Shown: positions 1-4,824 of the stretch, in pieces
Position numbering within the stretch: the first letter of the stretch is position 1
How the letters are laid out: each line of letters begins with the position of its first letter
NCBI GenBank assembly: GCA_045614925.1
Contig: JAZLDV010000133.1
Coordinates: 1 to 5,047, forward strand
From: JAZLDV01 sp045614925
GTDB lineage: Bacteria > Bacillota_I > Bacilli_A > Erysipelotrichales > Coprobacillaceae
Direction of reading: 5' to 3'
Length of the DNA stretch: 5,047 nt
Notes under the pieces: generated by a model
The model's database searches: none
What the model was told of the DNA's origin: nothing
The model's input: only the letters and a program-made list of their open reading frames with translations
Program-made: the position numbers and the translations under genes

Positions 1-1047
1 ACTAAAAAATTAGGTAGAATTTCTTCTACAACATTACTTACATTCTTATTTACAACTGTATGTGCATTAGGATTTGCTGCAATCGCAGGATCAATTACTT
101 ATAAATTAGGTTTATTTAATGCTGTTGATGCTGGAAACTTATCAGTACAAACAGGTGCTACTGGATCTAATCCTTTAAAAATCATTTTAGATATTGTTCC
201 TAAAAACTTAATTAGTGCTTTCTCTAATAACGGTGGTGTTTTATCAATTGTATTTATTGCTGTTGTTATTGGTTTAGCAATGAATAGTTTAGGTCATAAA
301 GTAAAAACTTTTAAAACTTTATTAATTGAAGTGAATGAAATTATTACAACTTGTTTATCATTTATTATTACAAATTTTGCACCATATGGAATTTTCTGTT
401 TATTAACAAGAACATTTGCAATTTATGGTATTGATAATTTAATTCCTGCTTTAGCTTATGTAGTCACAGCTACATTAACTTTATTTATCTATTTATTAGT
501 TGCTTATCCTATTTATTTAATGTTATTTGCTAAAGTTAATCCAATTCCATTTATGAAGAAAATCTCTAAAGTGGCTTTATTTGGATTCTCTACATCTTCA
601 AGTGCTGCAACATTACCTTTAAATAAGAAAACAACTGTTGAAGAATTAGGTGTTAGTGAAGAAGTTGCTTCATTTACTTTACCATTAGGTATGACTGTTA
701 ATATGGATGGAACTGCAATTATGCAAGTTATTGCTGCTATCTTCGTTGCTGCAAGTTCTGGATATGATGTAACATTTGCATCTATGAGTATTATTGCAAT
801 CTTAGCATTAATTGCCTCAATCGGAACTCCTGCTGCTCCAGGTGCAGGTGCTATTATCTTATTCACTATCTTAACTGGTATGGGATATACAAATGATGCT
901 GCATTATTATCTTATTCATTAATCTTAGCAATTAATAGACCAATTGAAATGTTAGTTACATCATTAAATGTAGTTGGTGACTCTTCTACATCGGTTATTG
1001 TTGCTAAAAAAGAAAATGCATTAAATAAAGATATTTATAATGCATAA
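1..1047 (+). CDS. Dicarboxylate/amino acid:cation symporter (DAACS/SDF family), 5'-truncated by the window edge
   Basis: The frame is open from base 1 to a TAA at 1045-1047 (348 residues), so the true start lies upstream; the ATG at 280 is internal. Compared with the archaeal homologue GltPh, roughly 75 N-terminal residues (TM1-TM2) are missing. Family landmarks appear in order: a TM4-5-like segment near residues 78-95 (GGVLSIVFIAVVIGLA), the HP1 serine motif STSSSAATLP (bases 589-618), the NMDGT cation-site motif in TM7 (700-714), the HP2 loop with GTPAAPGAGA, and TM8 with NVVGD (967-981). The Asn and Asp of TM8 that bind sodium in this family are kept. The position matching the GltPh substrate arginine (R397) is Val (codon 955-957), and the aspartate that binds the amino group (D394) is Glu. 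I infer a sodium-coupled inner-membrane importer for a neutral rather than acidic substrate. NMDGT argues against SstT, whose equivalent motif differs. Family assignment is firm; substrate is unknown. Confidence 0.95.
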   Translation, partial: TKKLGRISSTTLLTFLFTTVCALGFAAIAGSITYKLGLFNAVDAGNLSVQTGATGSNPLKIILDIVPKNLISAFSNNGGVLSIVFIAVVIGLAMNSLGHKVKTFKTLLIEVNEIITTCLSFIITNFAPYGIFCLLTRTFAIYGIDNLIPALAYVVTATLTLFIYLLVAYPIYLMLFAKVNPIPFMKKISKVALFGFSTSSSAATLPLNKKTTVEELGVSEEVASFTLPLGMTVNMDGTAIMQVIAAIFVAASSGYDVTFASMSIIAILALIASIGTPAAPGAGAIILFTILTGMGYTNDAALLSYSLILAINRPIEMLVTSLNVVGDSSTSVIVAKKENALNKDIYNA

Positions 1048-1083
1048 GACTTTTTATAAAAATTCATATTTTATAACAATAAT

Positions 1084-1137
1084 AAAGTGTTATATTATTT
1101 CTTACAAAGAGATAGCATGACACTTTTTATTTTTTAT
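1084..1137 (+). terminator. Rho-independent terminator of the symporter gene
   Basis: A long imperfect hairpin lies 37 bases after the symporter stop. AAAGTGTTAT (1084-1093) pairs with ATGACACTTT (1117-1126), and TTTCTT (1098-1103) pairs with AAGAGA (1107-1112) around an ACA loop. The bases between the two helices also mostly pair, giving about 20 pairs with one A-C mismatch and a few G-U pairs. It is followed by TTATTTTTTAT. The stem is AU-rich and long rather than short and GC-rich, but the position and U-run fit. Confidence 0.75.
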
Positions 1138-1179
1138 AATATATCTGTATCTTTATCATTATTTCATATTATTACAAAC

Positions 1180-1228
1180 ATACAAAAGTAAAGACAATAT
1201 TGACGTTATGTATAAAGGACTTTTGTAT
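1180..1228. repeat. Isolated 10-bp inverted repeat in a gene-free gap
   Basis: The gap 1048-1324 holds no gene that I can support. Between the two terminators, ATACAAAAGT (1180-1189) is repeated inverted and perfectly as ACTTTTGTAT (1219-1228), with a 29-base spacer containing TTGACG (1200-1205). A smaller palindrome, AATGA-TCAA-TCATT (1230-1243), follows directly. A TATAAT lies at 1253-1258 but has no -35 at usable spacing. Function is unknown; the arms could be an operator or a weak RNA hairpin. The CAAAAG...TTGAC...CTTTTG arrangement resembles the repeat at 3518-3566. Confidence 0.5.
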
Positions 1229-1276
1229 TAATGATCAATCATTTTAATTAGATATAATACTACTTATATTTAATAT

Positions 1277-1314
1277 AGAAAGAGAAAAACACCAGATGTT
1301 TAATCTGGTGTTTT
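1277..1314 (-). terminator. Rho-independent terminator of hpf
   Basis: On the minus strand, 10 bases after the hpf stop, AAAACACCAGAT (1314-1303) pairs perfectly over 12 bp with ATCTGGTGTTTT (1297-1286) around a 5-base loop, followed by a T-rich TTTTTCTCTTTC. The plus-strand reading ends in only TTTT, partly inside the stem, so it works mainly for hpf but may also catch plus-strand read-through from the symporter. Confidence 0.9.
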
Positions 1315-1324
1315 GATTATGTTA

Positions 1325-1855
1325 TTATTCAGTTTCAATTAATCCGTATCCGCCATCTAATCTCTTATAGACAACACTTACTAATCCAGTTTCAATATCT
1401 TTATATACAAAGAATGAATGTCCAATTAATTCCATTTGCATGATAGCTTCTTCTAAATCCATTGGTTTAGGAGTAATAGTTTTTGTTTTTACAATTACAT
1501 CTTCTTCAGAATCTTCTACTTCTTCTAATGTTGCAGTATTAAATGCCATTTTATTATCTTTAGATTTTCTGCTTAATCTTGTTTTGTATTTTCTAATTTG
1601 ACCTTCTAATTTGTCAACAACTAAGTCAATTGCATTGTATAAATCTTCATCTACAACTTCTGCTCTTAATAAAATATATTCTGTAGGAATAGTTACTTCA
1701 ATTTTTTGTCCAATTGGATAAACACGAATTAAAACTTTCGCCTCAACATCTTCACCCATAATAAAGTATTTATCTAAGTTTGCTAATTTCTTATTAATCT
1801 TAGTTTCAATACCTTCTGTTAATTCAATGTTTTTTCCTCTAATAATAGTCTTCAT
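1325..1855 (-). CDS. hpf: Long-form ribosome hibernation promoting factor HPF
   Basis: This 176-residue protein has the two-domain layout of long HPF. Residues 1 to about 100 are the S30AE/YfiA-type domain (start MKTIIRGKNIELTEGIE), which in this family binds the 30S decoding region. An acidic linker follows (about 107-122, rich in Glu and Asp). The C-terminal dimerisation domain is about 128-176, with KPMDLEEAIMQMELIGHSFFVY and the near-terminal VVYKRLDGGYGLIE. In Bacillota, long HPF joins two 70S ribosomes into inactive 100S dimers in stationary phase or stress. The start is fixed by AGGAGGT at 1869-1863, 7 bases upstream of the ATG. It is a separate unit: metK upstream ends in a strong terminator, and hpf has its own -10 and terminator. 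Length is slightly below the 180-190 usual for the family, with no missing domain. Confidence 0.97.
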   Translation of the reverse strand: MKTIIRGKNIELTEGIETKINKKLANLDKYFIMGEDVEAKVLIRVYPIGQKIEVTIPTEYILLRAEVVDEDLYNAIDLVVDKLEGQIRKYKTRLSRKSKDNKMAFNTATLEEVEDSEEDVIVKTKTITPKPMDLEEAIMQMELIGHSFFVYKDIETGLVSVVYKRLDGGYGLIETE

Positions 1856-1879
1856 AAAACCGACCTCCTTTATATCTAT

Positions 1880-1888
1880 ATTATAACA
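1880..1888 (-). promoter_or_regulatory. Extended -10 promoter of hpf
   Basis: The minus strand reads TGTTATAAT (1888-1880), a full TGn extended -10 with consensus TATAAT, about 11 bases before the ribosome binding site. At 17-base spacing the -35 position reads GTGTAT, a poor match, so the extended -10 probably carries recognition. I see no clear stress-sigma (SigB/SigH) motif here. The upstream stretch 1889-1974 is A/T tracts and contains an 8-bp inverted repeat, TACAAATA/TATTTGTA (1927-1934 and 1944-1951). Confidence 0.6.
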
Positions 1889-1988
1889 TTATTTTTTTTA
1901 AAATACACTCTTGACACATATTTTTTTACAAATATTTTTTTATTATTTGTATTAAAACTAAATATGCGTCATTAACAGTTTTTTTACA

Positions 1989-2024
1989 AAAGAAAAAAAC
2001 TGTAATCAGAATTGATTACAGTTT
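1989..2024 (-). terminator. Rho-independent terminator of metK
   Basis: Four bases after the metK stop, the minus strand has AAACTGTAATCA (2024-2013) pairing perfectly over 12 bp with TGATTACAGTTT (2008-1997) around a 4-base loop, running into a T-tract (seven T's counted from the stem end, then CTTTTG). It insulates metK from hpf. The ACTGT end of the stem can also pair with a further copy at 1975-1985. Confidence 0.92.
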
Positions 2025-2028
2025 GATT

Positions 2029-3171
2029 TTATAAATATTTTTTTAAGTCTTCAACTTTATCTAAGTTTTCCCATGGTAAATTTAAATCACCACGTCCAAA
2101 ATGTCCATATACTGCAGTATTAGAATAAATTGGTCTTAATAAATCTAATGTTGAGATAATTCCTTGTGGAGTTAAATCAAATTCATTTTTAATAGCTTTT
2201 AAGATAACATCTTTTTCTACATGTTCACTTCCATATGTTTCAATGAAGATACTTGTAGGTTCTTTTACACCAATTGCATAAGATAATTGGATTTCAATTT
2301 TGTCACATAATTTAGCAGCAACAATATTTTTAGCCATATATCTAGCCATATAAGCAGCAGATCTATCTACTTTAGAAGGATCTTTTCCTGAGAATGCTCC
2401 CCCACCATGTCTTGCACTACCACCATATGTATCAACAATGATTTTTCTTCCAGTTAATCCTGTATCACCATGAGGACCACCAATTACGAAACGTCCAGTT
2501 GGATTGATATATACTTTATAATCAGTATTCATATTGTATTTTTTTACAACTTCTTTCATAACAACATCTTTAATATATGCTTTAAATTCTGCTTCATTAA
2601 AGTCATCATCATGTTGTACTGACATTAAGATTGTATCAATACGAGGATTTTGTGGATCAGTATAATCTACAGTTACTTGAGATTTCATATCTGGTCTAGC
2701 CCATTTGAACTCACCTTCATGTCTTCTTTCTGTAGCATAACGAACTAAATGGTGTGCAATTGAAACTGGTAAAGGCATATATCCTTCTGTTTCATTACAT
2801 GCATAACCAAACATAATACCTTGGTCTCCTGCTCCACCTACTTCAACATTTGTACCTAAAGCAATATCAGCAGATTGAGTATCCATAACAACTTGTACTT
2901 TACAAGTATTTCCATCAATTCCTACTTCTTCGCTAGTATATCCAATTTTATTTAAAGTGTCTCTTGCAATTTGTTCATAATCAACAACTGCATTTGTAGT
3001 GATTTCTCCACCAACAACAACTAAATTAGTTGTTGTAAAAACTTCACATGCAACTCTTGAATAAGGGTCACTTGCTAAACATGCATCTAAGATAGCATCA
3101 CTGATCTGATCACAAACTTTGTCAGGATGCCCTTCAGAAACTGATTCTGATGTAAATAAAATTCTTTCCAT
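2029..3171 (-). CDS. metK: S-adenosylmethionine synthetase (methionine adenosyltransferase)
   Basis: The protein makes SAM from methionine and ATP, releasing phosphate and pyrophosphate, in the cytoplasm as a tetramer. At 380 residues it matches the family (E. coli 384). It shows the N-terminal SESVSEGHPDK with the catalytic His15, both family signatures, GAGDQGIMFGYA (113-124) and GGGAFSGKD (256-264), and the P-loop-like region GRFVIGGPHGDTGLTGRK (226-243). The C-terminal domain is complete, ending LNLPWENLDKVEDLKKYL. The start is set by AGGAGG at 3185-3180, with an 8-base gap to the ATG. Expression is very likely controlled by the SAM-I riboswitch directly upstream, giving product feedback. 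The only promoter I can find for it is at 3518-3546, which places the small ORF 3332-3454 in the same leader transcript. Confidence 0.99.
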   Translation of the reverse strand: MERILFTSESVSEGHPDKVCDQISDAILDACLASDPYSRVACEVFTTTNLVVVGGEITTNAVVDYEQIARDTLNKIGYTSEEVGIDGNTCKVQVVMDTQSADIALGTNVEVGGAGDQGIMFGYACNETEGYMPLPVSIAHHLVRYATERRHEGEFKWARPDMKSQVTVDYTDPQNPRIDTILMSVQHDDDFNEAEFKAYIKDVVMKEVVKKYNMNTDYKVYINPTGRFVIGGPHGDTGLTGRKIIVDTYGGSARHGGGAFSGKDPSKVDRSAAYMARYMAKNIVAAKLCDKIEIQLSYAIGVKEPTSIFIETYGSEHVEKDVILKAIKNEFDLTPQGIISTLDLLRPIYSNTAVYGHFGRGDLNLPWENLDKVEDLKKYL

Positions 3172-3190
3172 TTTTCTTTCCTCCTCATTA

Positions 3191-3220
3191 CAATAAAAAA
3201 AGCTTTCAAGAGGAAAGCTT
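3191..3220 (-). terminator. SAM-dependent intrinsic terminator of the metK leader
   Basis: On the minus strand, AAGCTTTC (3220-3213) pairs with GAAAGCTT (3207-3200) around a 5-base loop, followed by TTTTT (3199-3195) and ATTG. This is the expression platform of the S-box. Its 5' arm and loop are also used by the antiterminator at 3208-3233, so the two structures exclude each other. The U-run ends about 24 bases before the metK start codon. Confidence 0.9.
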
Positions 3221-3233
3221 CGCTTTTCCTCTT
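3208..3233 (-). promoter_or_regulatory. Antiterminator helix of the metK riboswitch
   Basis: The minus strand AAGAGGAAAAGC (3233-3222) can pair with GCTTTCCTCTT (3218-3208), about 11 bp with one bulged A and a GAA loop. It consumes most of the 3' strand of aptamer helix P1 (3235-3229) and the 5' arm of the terminator. This is the classic S-box OFF-switch geometry: low SAM favours this hairpin and transcription of metK, while high SAM favours P1 and the terminator. Confidence 0.85.
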
Positions 3234-3326
3234 ATCGTTCAAGTAAAACTTGCTAGGTAAAGGCACCTTCTTAAATAAGGGTTGCCACCACTTCATCGAT
3301 CCTCATCTCGTGGTTCTTCATAAGAG
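3229..3326 (-). promoter_or_regulatory. SAM-I (S-box) riboswitch aptamer controlling metK
   Basis: Read on the minus strand, the S-box core is present throughout. P1 is CTCTTAT (3326-3320) with ATAAGAG (3235-3229). P2a is ACCAC (3314-3310) with GTGGT (3291-3287), carrying a kink-turn-like GA/GATGAA segment. P2b is GAT/ATC with a GAGG loop (3304-3301). The invariant GGCAACC (3286-3280) is followed by P3 and AAGGTGCC, and P4 is CAAG/CTTG (3252-3249 and 3243-3240). The 3' block TTGAACGATAAGAGG matches the family's conserved end. The P2 loop AGG (3303-3301) can pair with CCT in J3/4 (3257-3255), preserving the pseudoknot with bases different from the common CUGG/CCAG version. Location before metK fits the function. 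An open frame across this stretch is not a gene. Confidence 0.95.
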
Positions 3327-3331
3327 CTTAT

Positions 3332-3454
3332 TTATTGATTTATCTGTTTTAATTCTTGCTGACTTAAGGATGTCATGATTTCGATGAGATTTTCATCTAA
3401 CCCTAAATCAAAAAGTATCTCAGCAATCTTTAACTGCTGCTGTTTTTTCGTCAT
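3332..3454 (-). CDS. Small 40-residue ORF in the metK leader, just upstream of the riboswitch (hypothetical)
   Basis: An ATG at 3454 opens a 40-codon frame ending in TAA at 3332, five bases before the 5' strand of riboswitch helix P1. The product begins MTKKQQQLKIAEILFDLGLD and looks like a charged, soluble helix pair without a signal peptide or membrane segment. An in-frame TAA 18 bases upstream of the ATG makes this the only full-length ATG start. The ribosome binding site is weak: GGTGAT (3463-3458), which matches the distal part of the Shine-Dalgarno consensus, only 3 bases from the ATG. Codon use is unlike the neighbours: Gln is CAG 5 of 7 times, against 1 of 12 in hpf, nfu and the S1 gene combined. 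The C-terminal part (LGLDENLIEIMTSLSQQELK) resembles, by eye, the helical tail of Rpn/PD-(D/E)XK transposase-type proteins, so it may be a relic. A translated leader peptide is the alternative. I do not know its function. Confidence 0.45.
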   Translation of the reverse strand: MTKKQQQLKIAEILFDLGLDENLIEIMTSLSQQELKQINQ

Positions 3455-3517
3455 AATATCACCAATAATATTTTATCCTTATAAACAAACATTATTCGCA
3501 TTTTTTTGACAAAAAGC

Positions 3518-3546
3518 ATTATATGCAAAAGTCTATGTATTGTCAA
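3518..3546 (-). promoter_or_regulatory. Consensus sigma-A promoter for the small ORF-riboswitch-metK transcript
   Basis: On the minus strand, TTGACA (3546-3541) and TATAAT (3523-3518) are both perfect consensus at an ideal 17-base spacing. Transcription would begin near 3511, giving about 57 untranslated bases before the small ORF, then the S-box and metK. I find no comparable promoter between here and metK. The -10 is part of one arm of the inverted repeat 3518-3566. Confidence 0.85.
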
Positions 3547-3566
3547 CATATTCTTTTGCATATAAT
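3518..3566. repeat. 14-bp perfect inverted repeat overlapping the metK promoter and following mscL
   Basis: ATTATATGCAAAAG (3518-3531) is repeated perfectly inverted as CTTTTGCATATAAT (3553-3566) with a 21-base spacer. The spacer itself contains TATGT/ACATA (3534-3538 and 3546-3550), so the RNA could fold into about 19 pairs. In the mscL direction the stem is followed by GCTTTTTGTC, so it may serve as the mscL terminator. As DNA, the two arms bracket the -35 and one contains the -10, as an operator would. Both roles are inference. Confidence 0.7.
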
Positions 3567-3582
3567 CGTATATTTTTTTATT

Positions 3583-4005
3583 TTATTTTTCTTTTAATAA
3601 ATCTCTGATTTCAACTAATAATTCTTCAGTTGTTGGTCCTTTAGGTTCTTCAGGTTTAACTTCTTCTTTTTCTTCTTCTTTTCTAAGTTGTGATAACTTA
3701 GTGATGAATTTTAACATAATGAAGATTACTAAAGCAATGATTAAGAAATCAATGATATTTTGTAAGAAAGCACCATAATTTAATACAATTCCTGCTTCCC
3801 CTTCTACTTCTGAAGCTTTTAATACTAATGATAAATCAGTAAAATTTGTTGCTCCAGTCATTAATGTAATACATGGCATAATAACATCATTAACTAATGA
3901 TGAAACGATTTTTCCAAATGCGCCCCCAATGATAACCCCAACTGCCATGTCAATAACGTTACCACGCATTGCGAATTCTTTGAATTCTTTCATAAATTTT
4001 TTCAT
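3583..4005 (-). CDS. mscL: Large-conductance mechanosensitive channel MscL
   Basis: This 140-residue inner-membrane channel opens under membrane tension to release solutes during osmotic downshock. The family order is intact: amphipathic N-terminus (MKKFMKEFKEFAMRGNV), the TM1 pore helix at about 16-45 (MAVGVIIGGAFGKIVSSLVNDVIMP, with Gly23 matching the E. coli gating residue Gly22), a periplasmic loop at about 46-76, TM2 at about 77-103 (NYGAFLQNIIDFLIIALVIFIML), a highly charged Glu/Lys linker and the C-terminal bundle helix TTEELLVEIRDLLKEK. Length equals the family norm (E. coli 136). The ATG shares one base with the nfu stop (TAATG), and a purine-rich GAGGTGGTGG inside the end of nfu supplies the ribosome binding site, so the two genes are co-transcribed and probably translationally coupled. 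An in-frame ATG at codon 5 is a possible alternative start. Confidence 0.98.
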   Translation of the reverse strand: MKKFMKEFKEFAMRGNVIDMAVGVIIGGAFGKIVSSLVNDVIMPCITLMTGATNFTDLSLVLKASEVEGEAGIVLNYGAFLQNIIDFLIIALVIFIMLKFITKLSQLRKEEEKEEVKPEEPKGPTTEELLVEIRDLLKEK

Positions 4006-4229
4006 TAAATAGCCACCACCTCTAGTACTCCAGGTACTTCTTCAACTAAAATTGTTTCTACTCCATCTTTTAAAGTGGCATCTAACATTGAACATCCAGC
4101 GCATGCCCCATGCATTTCTACATATACGATACCTTCTTCAAATTTAACAAACGAAATATCTCCACCATCTCTTTGTAAGTATGGACGTAGTTTATTGATA
4201 ACTTTTATAATTTCTTGTTCTTGATTCAT
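4005..4229 (-). CDS. NifU C-terminal-domain (Nfu-type) iron-sulfur cluster scaffold/carrier protein
   Basis: This is a 74-residue stand-alone Nfu domain. It carries the typical INKLRPYLQRDGGDI near the N-terminus and the CxxC motif as GACAGCSM (Cys43 and Cys46), which in this family holds a 4Fe-4S cluster at a dimer interface for delivery to client proteins. It corresponds to the small B. subtilis YutI type rather than full-length NifU or NfuA with an A-type domain. The ATG at 4229 is chosen because AGGAGG lies at 4244-4239, nine bases upstream, and the product then starts like its family (MNQEQEIIKVINKLRP). A longer open frame reaching to 4406 is spurious: it runs back through this gene's promoter and into the divergent S1 gene. 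It heads a two-gene unit with mscL. Confidence 0.95.
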   Translation of the reverse strand: MNQEQEIIKVINKLRPYLQRDGGDISFVKFEEGIVYVEMHGACAGCSMLDATLKDGVETILVEEVPGVLEVVAI

Positions 4230-4251
4230 TATAAAAAACCTCCTATTTAAT

Positions 4252-4260
4252 ATTATAACA
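4252..4260 (-). promoter_or_regulatory. Extended -10 promoter of nfu-mscL
   Basis: The minus strand has TGTTATAAT (4260-4252), the same nine bases as the hpf promoter, 7 bases before the AGGAGG of nfu. The -35 position at 17-base spacing reads CTTTTA, a weak match. It lies in the divergent region shared with the S1 gene promoter. Confidence 0.6.
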
Positions 4261-4319
4261 TATTTTTTAAAATATAAAAGTATAACAACCTTTATTTTCT
4301 TTAATAAGAAAAAATTTTG

Positions 4320-4328
4320 TGATATAAT
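4320..4328 (+). promoter_or_regulatory. Extended -10 promoter of the S1-domain gene
   Basis: TGATATAAT (4320-4328) is an extended -10 with consensus TATAAT. TTTAAT at 4300-4305, 17 bases upstream, is a partial -35. The ribosome binding site GGAGGTG (4339-4345) follows closely, giving a very short leader before the ATG at 4350. Confidence 0.65.
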
Positions 4329-4349
4329 GTATAAGAATGGAGGTGTACT

Positions 4350-4724
4350 ATGGATCAAAGAGTCAAAATTGGGGATATCATTGATGTAACAATAACTGGG
4401 GTTCAACCATATGGAGCTTTCGCATCATTACCAGATCATACATCGGGTTTAATACATATTTCTGAAATATCTGATAGATTTGTAAGAAGTGTAGAAAACT
4501 TTGTTCACGTAGGTGATATTATAAGAGTAAAAGTTATTGATATTGATGAATATACTCATCAGGCTAAACTTTCATTAAAAGCTGTACATACAATTAAAAG
4601 AAAACATAAAAGAGGATTTAAAAATCAAAGAGAAAAAATTCAAGAGACACCTTTAGGTTTTAGTTCATTACAAGATAAGTTGCCTGAATGGATCGAAACA
4701 AGTATAAAAGAAACAATTTCTTAA
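4350..4724 (+). CDS. Single S1-domain RNA-binding protein (GSP13/YugI/CvfD-like)
   Basis: This 124-residue soluble protein carries one S1 OB-fold domain at about residues 5-77. Recognisable elements are KIGDIIDVTITGVQPYGAFASL, the signature GLIHISEIS (33-41), VGDIIRVKVIDID and QAKLSLK. A Lys/Arg-rich stretch follows (about 82-97), then a tail with PLGFSSLQDKLPEWI, which is typical of the general stress protein 13 (B. subtilis YugI) and CvfD group. Those relatives associate with ribosomes or RNA and affect gene expression after transcription; the exact targets here cannot be told from sequence. The start is fixed by GGAGGTG at 4339-4345. It diverges from nfu and ends before a terminator, so it appears monocistronic. 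A role beside the hibernation factor in slow growth or stress would be inference only. Confidence 0.93.
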   Translation: MDQRVKIGDIIDVTITGVQPYGAFASLPDHTSGLIHISEISDRFVRSVENFVHVGDIIRVKVIDIDEYTHQAKLSLKAVHTIKRKHKRGFKNQREKIQETPLGFSSLQDKLPEWIETSIKETIS

Positions 4725-4791
4725 GATGAACAGATTTATAAATATACATAAAAAACATATATATTATTAATATAAATCATTTTCTTAATAC

Positions 4792-4822
4792 AGAGGCAAA
4801 ACATAGTTTTACCTCTTTTTTT
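4792..4822 (+). terminator. Rho-independent terminator of the S1-domain gene
   Basis: AGAGGCAAAAC (4792-4802) pairs with GTTTTACCTCT (4806-4816) around an ATA loop, 10 of 11 pairs with one C-A mismatch, followed by a run of seven T's (4816-4822). It lies about 70 bases after the stop; the bases between are AT-rich without other signals. Confidence 0.88.
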
Positions 4823-4824
4823 AT

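Noticed and set aside
513..866. Minus-strand open frame of 117 codons within the symporter gene
   Set aside because: It lies wholly opposite a well-supported membrane transporter and shows no family motif or ribosome binding site; it is a mirror of the conserved coding sequence.
1138..1285. Possible small protein genes in the gap
   Set aside because: All frames there are broken after a few codons, and none has a ribosome binding site.
1253..1314. Short plus-strand RNA from TATAAT at 1253-1258 to the hairpin at 1286-1314
   Set aside because: No -35 at usable spacing and no TGn extension; the hairpin is already explained as the hpf terminator.
1911..1938. Plus-strand TTGACA followed by TATTTT at 16 bases, as an antisense promoter toward metK
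   Set aside because: The -10 is poor, the stretch is A/T tracts where such matches arise by chance, and the metK terminator hairpin follows at once.
3087..3296. Minus-strand open frame of 69 codons overlapping the metK start
   Set aside because: It runs through the SAM-I aptamer and its terminator into metK in another frame; the bases are explained by conserved RNA structure.
4230..4406. N-terminal extension of the nfu frame
   Set aside because: It crosses the nfu promoter, its ribosome binding site and the start of the divergent S1 gene. The family-length start at 4229 has a strong ribosome binding site.
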